A stretch of 64,000 nucleotides of DNA from Maribacter sp. PR1. Its GTDB lineage: Bacteria; Bacteroidota; Bacteroidia; Flavobacteriales; Flavobacteriaceae. This document shows, one piece after another, positions 1-8,985 of the stretch. The number at the start of each line of letters is the position of its first letter. The stretch's first letter is position 1. The position numbers and the translations under genes are program-made. The stretch lies in contig NZ_JAQPCG010000003.1 of the NCBI RefSeq assembly GCF_028464145.1, positions 124,001 through 188,000 of the forward strand, in the 5' to 3' direction. Below the pieces are notes generated by a model that saw nothing but the letters and a program-made list of their open reading frames with translations, searched no databases and was not told the DNA's origin.

Positions 1-743
1 CATAATTCAAGATTTTTGTCAGCATTGTACTCCAACATTTCAGTACAGGTAATAAAAGGAACCGTAAGATTTTTACGTGCCATTATCGGAAGTACGGGGT
101 TTATTTTTTTAATAAAAAGCACTTCGTCCATTGCAAGAAGTGTTTCCTCTAGGCTAGCTGGAATAAACTGATTCGATTTTATTTCAATAAAAGATGAAGT
201 TCCCTCACAGAAGGTCATCTCGTCAAAATCAAAAGACCTTTCTATATGGGCAACGAGATTCCTTGGTGTTTTGCAGTAGACCAAGGTTTGATAAAAATCT
301 CCGGCCATAGATACCGTCGCGCCATCAATTTCAATGACCTCTATCATGCCCCCGCCCATGGAAAGGGCAGTAACTGTTCTGGTCTCACGCTCATTTTTAA
401 GCGTAATCTTATACGTATTGGGATGTGTGGCCCCAATTGGATGAATATCAATTTTAATCTGAATCCCGGCTTCTTCAATTGCCTGAGCATAATTTGGGAG
501 ACGCTCTTCATCGGCCTCCCATCCCAAAAAACCTCCAAACAAACCCATATCAGATCCTTGCCCCTTATGGGTGGTGGCCAAGGAACCGTTCGGGTCGAAT
601 TCTATATATACTTTTTGAATGTTACCATTCATTAAATCCCGACACATTCTGCCAATGCGCAAAGCAGCTGCACAGTGCGAACTTGAAGGCCCACGCATTA
701 CCGGACCAATGACATCATTGAATATGCTTGGATAACTTTTCAT
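1..743 (-). CDS. Iron-sulfur L-serine dehydratase (partial, N-terminal part)
   Basis: The gene starts at ATG 743 and stays open to the window edge (247 codons, no stop), so its C-terminal part lies outside. L-serine dehydratases of the Fe-S type deaminate serine to pyruvate in the cytoplasm. Near residue 18 the protein reads GPVMRGPSSSHCAAALRIG, the hallmark of the beta (substrate-binding) domain, followed by FDPNGSLATTHKGQGSD and SMGGGMIEV, which also fit the family. The usual motif is GPSSSHT; here Cys replaces Thr, so substrate preference could differ. The [4Fe-4S]-binding alpha domain would lie beyond the edge. It faces away from the transporter at 1258. Family call firm, substrate inferred. 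Confidence 0.85.
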   Translation of the reverse strand, partial: MKSYPSIFNDVIGPVMRGPSSSHCAAALRIGRMCRDLMNGNIQKVYIEFDPNGSLATTHKGQGSDMGLFGGFLGWEADEERLPNYAQAIEEAGIQIKIDIHPIGATHPNTYKITLKNERETRTVTALSMGGGMIEVIEIDGATVSMAGDFYQTLVYCKTPRNLVAHIERSFDFDEMTFCEGTSSFIEIKSNQFIPASLEETLLAMDEVLFIKKINPVLPIMARKNLTVPFITCTEMLEYNADKNLEL

Positions 744-1257
744 TTAGCGATTTATATTTTAACGTTTAAAGCGTATGTCTAAGACTTTAAAGTAATGAAA
801 ATTTAATTATCATTTTCTAAACAATTGTTCTTAACCCATTTTACGCACACTTATTAATGGCCGCTTATTTTATAGTATTGGAATTCCTGAAGCTTCTTTG
901 TCGATTTCACTCCCCTCCTTTTCTGCTTTTAGGTTGCATATCATGAGCTTGTTCGTTACCGGTAATTTGTTGAAATAAGTATTTATGAATCTTAAAATAA
1001 AGATTCTCGCTTTTCTTTTTTATCGGTAACCAAATCGCAACTTGGTCCTTCGACCTTTCTTGGAATAAGTCATATATGGGACATTTTAATACATCTTCTG
1101 AGGCTGGTTAAAATGTAGTTCATAATGCAAAATGCAGCCTTTGTAACGGGTGTTAGGTAACTTAATTTTGTAGTTATAACGATTTAAATTCTTCCTTTAG
1201 GTTCACCATGCAAGAGATTTACTAAAGAATAGTTATATTCAGCATCCAATTTTTTCA
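744..1257. other. Divergent intergenic region, 514 bp
   Basis: Non-coding, AT-rich space between two divergent genes. It holds a good promoter for the plus-strand transporter (1140-1170), a 10-bp palindrome TTACCGGTAA at 956-965, and a CACTCCCCTCC stretch near 908 that resembles stretches at about 3585 and 32950. No convincing ORF or RNA gene was seen. Confidence 0.6.
1140..1170 (+). promoter_or_regulatory. Bacteroidota sigma-ABfr-type promoter
   Basis: TTTG (1140-1143), a 19-bp spacer, then TAATTTTG (1163-1170): an exact match to the TTTG-N19-TAnnTTTG consensus. Transcription would start near 1176 and leave about an 80-nt leader for the transporter at 1258. Confidence 0.65.
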
Positions 1258-3438
1258 ATGAAGAAAATTCAAAAATTCGGATCTTTTGCAGGTGTTTTTA
1301 CACCTTCCTTGCTTACTATTTTGGGGGTTATCATGTACATGCGTTTGGGCTGGGTAGTTGGTAATGCAGGATTAATTGGAGCGATTGTTATTATTGGTAT
1401 CGCCCATGTTATTTCAATAACTACAGGATTGAGCATCTCCTCTGTAGCCACGGATAAAAAAATTGGGGCTGGTGGTGTGTACTATGTACTTTCACGTAGT
1501 ATGGGAATCCCTATTGGCGGCTCAATTGGTATTTCCCTTTATGTGGGTACCGCACTCTCCATAGCTTTGTACTTGATTGGATTTGCCGAAAGTTTCAATG
1601 ATTTTTTTGATTTTGGCAAAACTATCAATGATTTAAGGATTACGGGGTCAATTGCATTGGTTGCCATTACCATATTGGCTTTAATTAGTACTTCTATAGC
1701 CTTAAAAACACAATACATTATTTTATCCGCCATTGTAGTATCCATTGTATCCATTGTTTTTGGAACAAGGGATTTTGTGCCGGAAACAGTTAGTATGGTC
1801 GCTACCGAAGGCGCAGTACCTATGGAAATTGTATTTGCTGTATTTTTCCCTGCAGTTACCGGATTTACAGCGGGCATTGCCATGAGCGGTGATTTAAAAG
1901 ATCCCAAGAAATCCATTCCAAAAGGTACGTTATGGGCTATTGGTGTTGGACTTGTAGTTTATATATCCTTGGCAATTTTTATTGCCGTAAGTATCGATTC
2001 CGAAACACTAAAATCCGATTATAATATTTTAATGAAAATGGCTTTGTTCTCACCTGCCGTAGTAGCCGGTATTTGGGGGGCTACACTATCATCTGCCCTA
2101 GGGGGCGTTCTCGGTGGACCAAGAATCTTACAGGCGATGTCGATGGATAAAGTAACACCAAAAGTGTTTTCTAAAGGAAAAGGACGAAACAACGAACCAG
2201 TTAACGCGCTTATACTCGTATTCATTATTGCCGAAGCAGGGATTTTAATTGGAGAATTGGATGTTATTGCCCGTATTGTTTCTATGTTTTACCTGACGGC
2301 CTATGGTTTTATAAATATTGCATTTTTTCTTGAAAATTGGGCCAATCCTGATTTTCTGCCCACTTTTAAAATTAAACGTTGGGTTGGTTTACTTGGTTTT
2401 TTTGCCTGTTTTGCCGTAATGTTCAAGTTAGACATGATTGCCATGTTAGTTGCATTGGCAATTATTGCAAGTCTATACTTTTGGTTGCAACGGAAGGAGG
2501 TAAAAATTCAATCCAACGATGTATGGGGAAGCGTTTGGGAAAATATCGTGAATAAAGGCTTAAAAAAAATAAATGCGAATGCCGAAGGTCAATCTAGTTG
2601 GAATCCTAACATCATTTTGTTTAGTGGCCGAAGTGAACACCAATCGTATTTATTGGAATTGAGTAAAACGGTATCTGGCCGCACAGGTATCGTTACCAAT
2701 TTTAAACTCATTGTAGATAAAAACAACAGTAAACCCCTGAAGAAATCAGAGCAAATTGTAACGGACGAGGCCTTTTCCGACCTAGGTATTTTTGCCAGGC
2801 AAATTAAAGTGGACAATATCTATACGGGTATAAAAAATATAGCTACAACGTTTGGCTTTTCAGGTGTTGAACCCAATACGATTATGATGGGTTGGCCAAA
2901 AGGGTTAGAAGACTCTAAGGAATATGCTGAAATGACAGAAGCCCTGCTCCATTTGGATTATAATTTATTATATCTAGATTTTGATAAAAGGACAAAATTC
3001 GGAAATTACAAAGCCGTTGATTTATGGTGGCGCGAAACCGATAGTAAAAATGCTGAAATGATGCTTAACATTGCCCGTTTTATTATAGCTTCACCGCGTT
3101 GGCAAGAAACTAATATCAGAGTCTTGTTTGTTAATAATAACAATGTAGATAATGCTATAGTTTACGATAAAATATACAAACTTGTTGAGGATCTGCGTGT
3201 AGATGTAGAAATTGAAATAATTAATAATGCCGTACAGCAAAAGGCGTTTTATGATTTGATTGAGAAATATTCCGCTACTACGGATTTAACTTTGGTCGGT
3301 ATTCCAAATTATAAAATTGAACAGCAAGCTGAATTTATAGTTAAAACCAATCATCTATTTGAAACTATTGGCTCTTCGCTTTTGGTAAAAGCTGCCAATA
3401 ACTTTAATGTTTTGGACTTGGATTTTATAAAGGAATAA
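1258..3438 (+). CDS. SLC12-like cation-chloride cotransporter (APC superfamily)
   Basis: 726-residue inner-membrane transporter. Residues 1-415 form about 11-12 hydrophobic helices. The start (FGSFAGVFTPSLLTILGVIM) and GAGGVYYVLSRSMG near residue 72 are typical of Na-K-Cl/K-Cl cotransporters and related bacterial permeases. GFTAGIAMSGDLKDPKKSIP near 205 is the conserved helix-loop of that family. The soluble tail (about 430-726) matches the SLC12 C-terminal domain in size and position. It probably moves K+ or Na+ with Cl-, although some bacterial members carry amino acids. It is monocistronic with its own promoter (1140-1170) and no Shine-Dalgarno site. The ion is inferred from family only. 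Confidence 0.85.
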   Translation: MKKIQKFGSFAGVFTPSLLTILGVIMYMRLGWVVGNAGLIGAIVIIGIAHVISITTGLSISSVATDKKIGAGGVYYVLSRSMGIPIGGSIGISLYVGTALSIALYLIGFAESFNDFFDFGKTINDLRITGSIALVAITILALISTSIALKTQYIILSAIVVSIVSIVFGTRDFVPETVSMVATEGAVPMEIVFAVFFPAVTGFTAGIAMSGDLKDPKKSIPKGTLWAIGVGLVVYISLAIFIAVSIDSETLKSDYNILMKMALFSPAVVAGIWGATLSSALGGVLGGPRILQAMSMDKVTPKVFSKGKGRNNEPVNALILVFIIAEAGILIGELDVIARIVSMFYLTAYGFINIAFFLENWANPDFLPTFKIKRWVGLLGFFACFAVMFKLDMIAMLVALAIIASLYFWLQRKEVKIQSNDVWGSVWENIVNKGLKKINANAEGQSSWNPNIILFSGRSEHQSYLLELSKTVSGRTGIVTNFKLIVDKNNSKPLKKSEQIVTDEAFSDLGIFARQIKVDNIYTGIKNIATTFGFSGVEPNTIMMGWPKGLEDSKEYAEMTEALLHLDYNLLYLDFDKRTKFGNYKAVDLWWRETDSKNAEMMLNIARFIIASPRWQETNIRVLFVNNNNVDNAIVYDKIYKLVEDLRVDVEIEIINNAVQQKAFYDLIEKYSATTDLTLVGIPNYKIEQQAEFIVKTNHLFETIGSSLLVKAANNFNVLDLDFIKE

Positions 3439-3593
3439 TCAAGAAAGACCGGATAGTAGCCTGTTGTATACTAATAGTTTCTCTTTTCAATTAAATAAAA
3501 CTTCAATTATTTTTCGATAGATTCCCAAACAGACACCATCTTAGCCACTGTGACTGCTATACCATCCCATTCCACATAAATGCTACTCCCCTC

Positions 3594-3611
3594 CCCCAAT
3601 AGCTATCGGGG
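3594..3611. repeat. Palindromic repeat, CCCGATAGCTATCGGG family
   Basis: CCCCAATAGCTATCGGGG, a palindrome with one mismatched pair. Related copies lie at 15671-15688 (perfect) and 24597-24612. The function is unknown. Confidence 0.6.
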
Positions 3612-3765
3612 TGGCTCACATAATAAGTGTTCTATTACCCTTGTAGAAGAAACTTTTAGAAGACGACATAATTTTTAAAGATTAATAATCTTAAAAAATT
3701 TGTGCGAGATGAAGCGTTGGAAAAGAAAGTGCAGTACCAAATACGCCAGCGCGCCAACTCGCACA

Positions 3766-3798
3766 AAAAATATAAGGTCTCCCAGACCTTATATTTTT
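3766..3798. repeat. Perfect 15-bp hairpin, 3-nt loop
   Basis: Arms 3766-3780 and 3784-3798 are exact inverted repeats around CCC; the stem is A/T-rich with a GGTCT/AGACC tip and T runs on both strands. A hairpin of the same geometry with a different stem lies at 24806-24838. It could terminate transcription in either direction or be part of a mobile structured element. Confidence 0.7.
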
Positions 3799-3800
3799 AT

Positions 3801-3955
3801 GCCGTACCCAAGCGAAGTTACATAACGCGGTACATTATGGTACAATTGTAGCGAATTCACAGATAGCGCATTACTACGCTACTTCATATAATATCCGACA
3901 TACTACGCCCAAGCGTTTTATAGATGAATTGTTACCATTGTTAGCGGTAGTTATT
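3801..3955. repeat. Dispersed structured intergenic element, copy A
   Basis: It contains CCGTACCCAAGCGAAGT, GGTACATTATG (3829-3839), TTGTAGCGAATTC and CAGATAG...CGCTAC...TTCATATAATA. The last blocks recur in the same order at 25965-26092, and the first block recurs near 49246. GTAGCG (3848-3853) and CGCTAC (3877-3882) form an internal inverted repeat. It ends in CCATTGTTAGCGGTAG next to the stop of the 3960 gene. Confidence 0.65.
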
Positions 3956-3959
3956 TTTA

Positions 3960-4847
3960 TTATTTCGGTCTAAGAGTTTCAATAACCTTAGCATCTACCC
4001 AATAAATATTAGCGTTGCTTTCTTCAAAGCTATCTCCTAAAAACACGCTGTTAAAGAAGAAGTATTTTCCATTTGACGTGATGCTGCCATAAGTATCGTC
4101 TACCTCGGTGTTTATCGCTTTACCCATATTGATCGCAGGCCCCCACGAACCATCGTCTAGTCGGAAACTGATATATAAGTCTGAGCCCCCGTACCCACCT
4201 TCTCGTTCGCTATCCCAAATCAAATAGCTTTCATCTGGTGCAATGAAAGGATGCGCTGTATATATGCCTGAGTTAATTTGCTTGCCCAGAGCTTTCGGAG
4301 TTTCTCGTTTGCCATTAACTAGTTTAGCGTATCTAATTGTCCCGATTGAATCTCGTTCATCAAAGAAGAAAGTGTTGGACGATGATGCGGTAAGACGCAT
4401 GATTGGAAATTTATCAAACATTTCCCCTACACTTTTCTCGGCCGTCCATCCATCTTCTGTTCGTTGTTTATATGTATTCCCGAGATACATTCTGTTGCTA
4501 TCGGTTGAAATAAACACCTCACCAGATGAATGACGTCCATCTTCTGAGTCTTCCCACTTTCCATTTTTATATTGAGTCAAATGAGATTTAGGACGTTCCC
4601 CTTTTTTTTGTCTGATAAAATAGAACTCTTTCATGTTTGGTGAGACGGCCGCTTCGATTTCTAAATGATTGGTCGAAACCATACCTGGGGCAAACAATTC
4701 AGGAATCAATCCTGGTGGTTTTTGACCAAGAAACAACTCTTCTTGTGACTCTGACTTACCTTGTTTAAAGTTCTCTTTCTTGGAATTACACCCATTTGTA
4801 ACCATTCCTATCACAAACATTGACACTATAAAAATCGGTGTTTTCAT
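3960..4847 (-). CDS. PD40 beta-propeller lipoprotein
   Basis: 295 residues, exported lipoprotein with a lipobox ending at Cys20 (MVTNGC). The mature part carries WD40-like PD40 repeats, e.g. APDESYLIWDSEREGGYGGS and ITSNGKYFFFNS, as in TolB-type propellers. A paralog lies at 13754-14662; both share LGQKPPGL, FAPG(M/L)VST and a C-terminal WVDAKVI, so this is a defined subfamily rather than chance repeats. It probably binds a protein or polysaccharide at the outer membrane; no enzyme motif is visible. It sits 69 bp downstream of the 598-residue serine hydrolase on the same strand and may be co-transcribed with it. Confidence 0.75.
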   Translation of the reverse strand: MKTPIFIVSMFVIGMVTNGCNSKKENFKQGKSESQEELFLGQKPPGLIPELFAPGMVSTNHLEIEAAVSPNMKEFYFIRQKKGERPKSHLTQYKNGKWEDSEDGRHSSGEVFISTDSNRMYLGNTYKQRTEDGWTAEKSVGEMFDKFPIMRLTASSSNTFFFDERDSIGTIRYAKLVNGKRETPKALGKQINSGIYTAHPFIAPDESYLIWDSEREGGYGGSDLYISFRLDDGSWGPAINMGKAINTEVDDTYGSITSNGKYFFFNSVFLGDSFEESNANIYWVDAKVIETLRPK

Positions 4848-4916
4848 TAGTTAAATTTAAAATATGTCATTTACAGTTTATCCATCCATTTTTAGCGGTT
4901 GGCATTTATTATTCCG

Positions 4917-6713
4917 CTAAGGGTTTATATTCTCCGCTGGGAAATTTATGGAACCATCTGTTAAGATTAGTCCTTTATTGGACAACGTTATTTTTAAGTC
5001 TTGCATACCACCATTTCTGTGTCCATCAATAAAGAATTTATTTTCGCCCACGGGAACAAGTGCAACTGTTGTGATATGACTTGTTTTAACAGCATCATCC
5101 ATAAACATTCCTTGTATTTTATTTGCAGCGTTTACACTTAGTACCATTCCAATATCCACTGTTTCGAATTGAAACCGGACGTGAATATTTTTAACTTCTT
5201 CGCCCTCAATTTTATAAATATTGTACGCTTTAAATTCACCGGCATGGTTTATGAAATTTGCCCACATTCCTTTTAATTGATCCTTTCCTTGTTGGGTACT
5301 CAAGAATCCTTTCATTTGTTCGTTACCATAATCTGAAAGTCCATCAAACTGTTGAGTGCTCCAGGCTTTGGCAAAAAATAGTGTAGTTTCGCAGGCTTCG
5401 GTTTTATCATTCGCATCTTTAGAAAATGCATAGGTAAAAACAGACCAAGGCTCATTACCGGTCGTTTCTAATGTATAAGTGCTATCCCTCTTTTTTAAAA
5501 CAAGTGCGTGTTCATTATCCAATTGATATGTGTTGGTAAAATCTGCAATACTTTTATTCTTAATTGGTAACGGCAGGTTTTCTGCACGTTTACCTTGAAA
5601 CAGTGAAATGATTTTATCGGTAATTTCTGGTACAAAAGTAACTTCACCTTGAAACTCCTCCAATACAGGGTTTACAGAAGTGGCATTGGATAGAACGATT
5701 ATTTTAATATCTCTTTCTGGCAATGAACCCATCACTGAAGCATAGCCGGGAAGCAATCCGTTGTTATATATCCATTTCTCTCCTTCTATCTCATCAATTA
5801 CCCAACCTAGGCCAGATAACTTATCATTAACACCCATAGCTTGCGTAGCGTTATACAGCTTATTCTTTGAGGCTACCTTTAATAAAGTACCTTTCTCCAA
5901 CGCTTTCATAAATTTGTATAAATCATATGTGGTTGAATTTATATCGGCCGCTCCTTGAAGCCATGAAGGATGAAAGGGGGAATTAAAGTTTTGAAATTCA
6001 TTCATTCCCAAACCCAAATATGGCTGTGCTTTTTGGTGGTTTGGATTAAATGCTGCGACTGCTGTATTTTTCATATTTGCAGGTTTAAAAACAGCTTGTT
6101 CCATATAGCCGGCATAGGGCTGACCGCTCACTTTTTCAATAATATGTGCTAAGAGCAAGTAGCCAAAATTATTGTATTCATAACCTGTTCCAGGCTCAAA
6201 TTTTAATTTTGAATCCTTAAATTTCTTCAAAAGTTCATTGAAGGTAATTGAAAATACATCGGGCATAAGGCCGTTTCCACTTTCATCGCTCCTCCCAATA
6301 TTGGCCTCCATACCAGAGCTGTTATTGAGCAAATGTTGAATGGTAATGTCTTTTGAGTAATTCGGCATAAAATCTGGAAAGAAGATTGAAATAGGGGTTT
6401 CCAATGTCAATTTGCCATCTTCCACCAATCTCATAATACCAACCGCAGTCAATGATTTGGTGAGCGAGGCAATATTAAATATCGAGTTATGGGTATTCTT
6501 TTTTTTACCGGCTATGTCGGCATAACCAAAACTTTGTTGATAGATGATGGTATTTTCAGCACTTATTAAAACACTTCCTACAAATCGATTGTAGTGCGCA
6601 TAACTTTCAAATAGTGCATCGATATCCTTTTTTAATTCTTTATTGGAACTTTTTTGTCCAAAAGAGTTGATCCCTAAGACCAAGGCGATTAAAATTGCTG
6701 TAACCCGTTTCAT
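4917..6713 (-). CDS. Secreted serine hydrolase, class C beta-lactamase fold
   Basis: 598 residues with a signal peptide (MKRVTAILIALVLGINSFGQ). The beta-lactamase/D-Ala-D-Ala peptidase domain spans about 30-350: Ser83-x-x-Lys86 (SLTK) is the nucleophile motif and Tyr180-x-Asn182 (YNN) the second. The third motif, normally KTG or HxG, reads NNGLLPGY, so it is degenerate. Residues 390-598 form an extra C-terminal beta-rich domain often found in flavobacterial esterase/peptidase members. The substrate is unknown; such proteins are usually esterases, D-amino peptidases or penicillin-binding-like proteins rather than true beta-lactamases. It is divergent from the sensor kinase at 6937. Confidence 0.85.
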   Translation of the reverse strand: MKRVTAILIALVLGINSFGQKSSNKELKKDIDALFESYAHYNRFVGSVLISAENTIIYQQSFGYADIAGKKKNTHNSIFNIASLTKSLTAVGIMRLVEDGKLTLETPISIFFPDFMPNYSKDITIQHLLNNSSGMEANIGRSDESGNGLMPDVFSITFNELLKKFKDSKLKFEPGTGYEYNNFGYLLLAHIIEKVSGQPYAGYMEQAVFKPANMKNTAVAAFNPNHQKAQPYLGLGMNEFQNFNSPFHPSWLQGAADINSTTYDLYKFMKALEKGTLLKVASKNKLYNATQAMGVNDKLSGLGWVIDEIEGEKWIYNNGLLPGYASVMGSLPERDIKIIVLSNATSVNPVLEEFQGEVTFVPEITDKIISLFQGKRAENLPLPIKNKSIADFTNTYQLDNEHALVLKKRDSTYTLETTGNEPWSVFTYAFSKDANDKTEACETTLFFAKAWSTQQFDGLSDYGNEQMKGFLSTQQGKDQLKGMWANFINHAGEFKAYNIYKIEGEEVKNIHVRFQFETVDIGMVLSVNAANKIQGMFMDDAVKTSHITTVALVPVGENKFFIDGHRNGGMQDLKITLSNKGLILTDGSINFPAENINP

Positions 6714-6936
6714 TTCCTTTTGATTTTTAAGTATTGTTAAGCAATATTAGAAGGCTTGAACGATATCATAAAAAGAATGTGATTGGCACCTATTTTCCTG
6801 TGGTGGAAACTCCTAAATATGTGAAAAAGGATAAATTTCACAGGAAAGGGCAATTTCGTCCCTACAATAATACCTTTTGCCCCTTTTATACATCTGATTT
6901 ACATTAAACGCTATTTTTGATACCAAGCTGTTGATA

Positions 6937-7980
6937 ATGAAAAAATATATAGAGCCCATAATTCACGTTTTGGTTTGGGGAATAGGGTACGTTCTAATTC
7001 TAAACTACACATCGACTATCGGTGACTTTAGGAAAGACAAGGGCCCCTATTGGGTAGCCCTACTTTTCGGGATGCTTATGAACACTACTGTTTTTTACAC
7101 TACTGCATTTTTCTTGGTCCCAAAATTTTTGCGTCTTAAAAAAATAAGGTCCCTGGTAGTTTCTTTGTTAAGTGGTTTCATAGCCATCAACTTATTTGAG
7201 AGTATAGTGGATTATAAGTATTTAGCTGTTTTCTTTTCTTCCGCCAACGAATCTTTCCTAGTGTATTTCCTCTATAATTCTGTGGTCAGTTTTTTTATAC
7301 TGTTAGTCGCATTATCCTACGCACTGATCAAATATTGGATACAAAATGAAAAGCTTAAACGCGTATTGCTAGAAGAAAAGCTTTCTACGGAAATGGTTTT
7401 TTTAAAATCCAAGATCAACCCTCATTTTTTGTTCAATGTTTTAAATAGTTTTTATGCCAAATCACTAAAGCATGATGTGCCGGAGTTAGCAGATGGAATT
7501 GCAAAACTCGCAGAACTAATGCGTTATATGGTTTATGAAACGAATGAAGAAAAAGTACCCCTAGAAAAAGAAATTCATCACCTTAAAAATTTTATTCAGG
7601 TATATCAACTACGTATCGCCGACGAAGACGAGGTATATATTAATTTTAAGATCAAAGGCGATGTTAAGGATGTAGACATAAGCCCGATGCTGCTCATCCC
7701 TTTTGTTGAAAATGCAATCAAACATGGTATTGATCCCAAAACAAAATCCCTGATCAATATTTCGCTCGAGGTAGAAGAAAATAAATTATGTTTTAAGGTA
7801 ACCAATACAATACATCAAGGAATCTCTGGTTTAAAGGATGCCCCTTCCGGTTTCGGTCTTGATAATTTAAAAAAGAGACTCTCCATTTTGTATCCAAATA
7901 CCCATACCTTGGAAGCAAATGAGGATAAGGGGTATTTTATATCTTTACTTAAGCTGGAACTCGATGAAAGACCCTTATGA
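6937..7980 (+). CDS. LytS-type sensor histidine kinase
   Basis: 347 residues from ATG 6937; an in-frame TTG two codons earlier is less likely. Four hydrophobic helices lie within residues 8-135, then a short coiled stretch, the His_kinase domain with NPHFLFN (phospho-acceptor His about residue 163) and an HATPase_c domain (NAIKHG near 250, then SGFGLDNLKKRL). It phosphorylates the LytTR regulator encoded next, with a 4-bp overlap (ATGA). TATTTTTG at 6912-6919 fits a -7 box, although no matching -33 was found. The signal is unknown. The divergent serine hydrolase at 6713 is a possible target because they share the promoter region. Confidence 0.9.
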   Translation: MKKYIEPIIHVLVWGIGYVLILNYTSTIGDFRKDKGPYWVALLFGMLMNTTVFYTTAFFLVPKFLRLKKIRSLVVSLLSGFIAINLFESIVDYKYLAVFFSSANESFLVYFLYNSVVSFFILLVALSYALIKYWIQNEKLKRVLLEEKLSTEMVFLKSKINPHFLFNVLNSFYAKSLKHDVPELADGIAKLAELMRYMVYETNEEKVPLEKEIHHLKNFIQVYQLRIADEDEVYINFKIKGDVKDVDISPMLLIPFVENAIKHGIDPKTKSLINISLEVEENKLCFKVTNTIHQGISGLKDAPSGFGLDNLKKRLSILYPNTHTLEANEDKGYFISLLKLELDERPL

Positions 7981-8723
7981 ACTGTATAATTATTGATGAC
8001 GAACCAGCTGCTATTGATGTACTTAAATTCCATTTAAGCAGCATTCCTTTTATCGATTTGGAGAAAACGTTCAGAGATCCGTTAGATGCGCTTGAACACC
8101 TTCAAAAGCACACGGTTGACGTTATTTTCTTGGATATAAATATGCCAAAATTATCGGGAATCAGCTTCCCTAAGTTTTTGCAAAATCCACCACTTATTAT
8201 ATTTACCACCGCCTATTCTGAATATGCTTTGGAGAGTTATGAATTAAAAGCAGTGGACTATCTTTTAAAACCCATTGAATTCAATAGACTGCTGCAAGCG
8301 GTGATAAAGGCACAACAGCTATTAGAAAAAAAAGGCAGTATAAAAACTTCAAGTACTGAAATTTCAAATGATGTTGGGCAACAAACAATTTTTATAAAAA
8401 GCGGTTCTGAATTTCATCAATTGTATGTTCAGGATATAAAATACGTGGAAAGCGATGGTAATTATGTCACTTTCCATACCAGTAAAGGACCTGTTTTGGC
8501 ACGTTATAAAATATCCGAAGTGTTGGAAATACTTCCGAAAGAGATTTTTATTAGAATACATCGATCTTATATTGTAGCATTAAAACATATAGAAACGGTC
8601 AAAAAACACTGCGTGGTCATTGCTGCTAAAGAAATACCTATTAGCAGCAATTATAGAGAGGGATTTCTTGCCATAATCCGTGAAATTAGTAAAAAAAGGG
8701 GCGCAAAATCAAAGGGTGAATAA
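7977..8723 (+). CDS. LytTR-family response regulator
   Basis: 248 residues. The receiver domain has acidic residues at DDE (7-9), phospho-acceptor Asp53 (FLDINMPKLSG) and the conserved Lys98 (DYLLKP). A LytTR DNA-binding domain follows at about 135-240 (IKYVESDGNYVTFH, then FIRIHRSYIV). Its start codon overlaps the kinase stop, so the two are translationally coupled. It resembles the regulator at 31275 (DINMPKL, TTAYSE) more than the one at 22675. Targets are unknown. Confidence 0.92.
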   Translation: MNCIIIDDEPAAIDVLKFHLSSIPFIDLEKTFRDPLDALEHLQKHTVDVIFLDINMPKLSGISFPKFLQNPPLIIFTTAYSEYALESYELKAVDYLLKPIEFNRLLQAVIKAQQLLEKKGSIKTSSTEISNDVGQQTIFIKSGSEFHQLYVQDIKYVESDGNYVTFHTSKGPVLARYKISEVLEILPKEIFIRIHRSYIVALKHIETVKKHCVVIAAKEIPISSNYREGFLAIIREISKKRGAKSKGE

Positions 8724-8785
8724 TTGTTGTTTCCTGAGATAATTACAGGTTGAAAATTTGGATTTTCTAGCATTATAATTATAAG

Positions 8786-8804
8786 CTAAAACTTGTAGTT
8801 TTAG
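8786..8804. terminator. Possible weak terminator hairpin
   Basis: CTAAAAC and GTTTTAG form a perfect 7-bp stem around TTGTA, 63 bp after the regulator stop and followed by AT-rich sequence. The stem has few G-C pairs and no clear T run, so the call is tentative. The rest of 8724-8985 shows nothing coding. Confidence 0.3.
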
Positions 8805-8985
8805 AATCAGAGCTTCTATTGTAGGTAAGTTTTGGGACAAAGATTAAACATTATGTTTAGTTCTTGCCATTCTTTCAATCTACATGTTCAGCGTGTTGGA
8901 AATAAACCAAATGGCATTAGATTGTTAGTCCTAAATAGGGTTTGTAGTTACTTTAATATATGCCATTATCTATTCTAAAGCCCCC

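Larger units (their letters stand above)
3439..3959. other. 521-bp intergenic region built of repeats
   Basis: This space lies between converging genes. It contains a near-palindrome at 3594-3611, a perfect 15-bp hairpin at 3766-3798 and a structured block to about 3955 that recurs elsewhere in the window. No ORF was seen. The hairpin may also act as a bidirectional terminator. Confidence 0.6.

Noticed and set aside
246..712. Plus-strand ORFs of 129 and 77 codons
   Set aside because: They lie opposite the well-conserved serine dehydratase frame and show no family features.
3700..4917. Integron attC-like cassette sites
   Set aside because: The boxes near gene ends do not match the GTTRRRY core and no integrase gene is present in the window.
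4917..6713. True class C beta-lactamase
   Set aside because: The SxxK and YxN motifs are present, but KTG/HxG is replaced by NNGLLPGY and an extra C-terminal domain is present, so esterase or peptidase is more likely.
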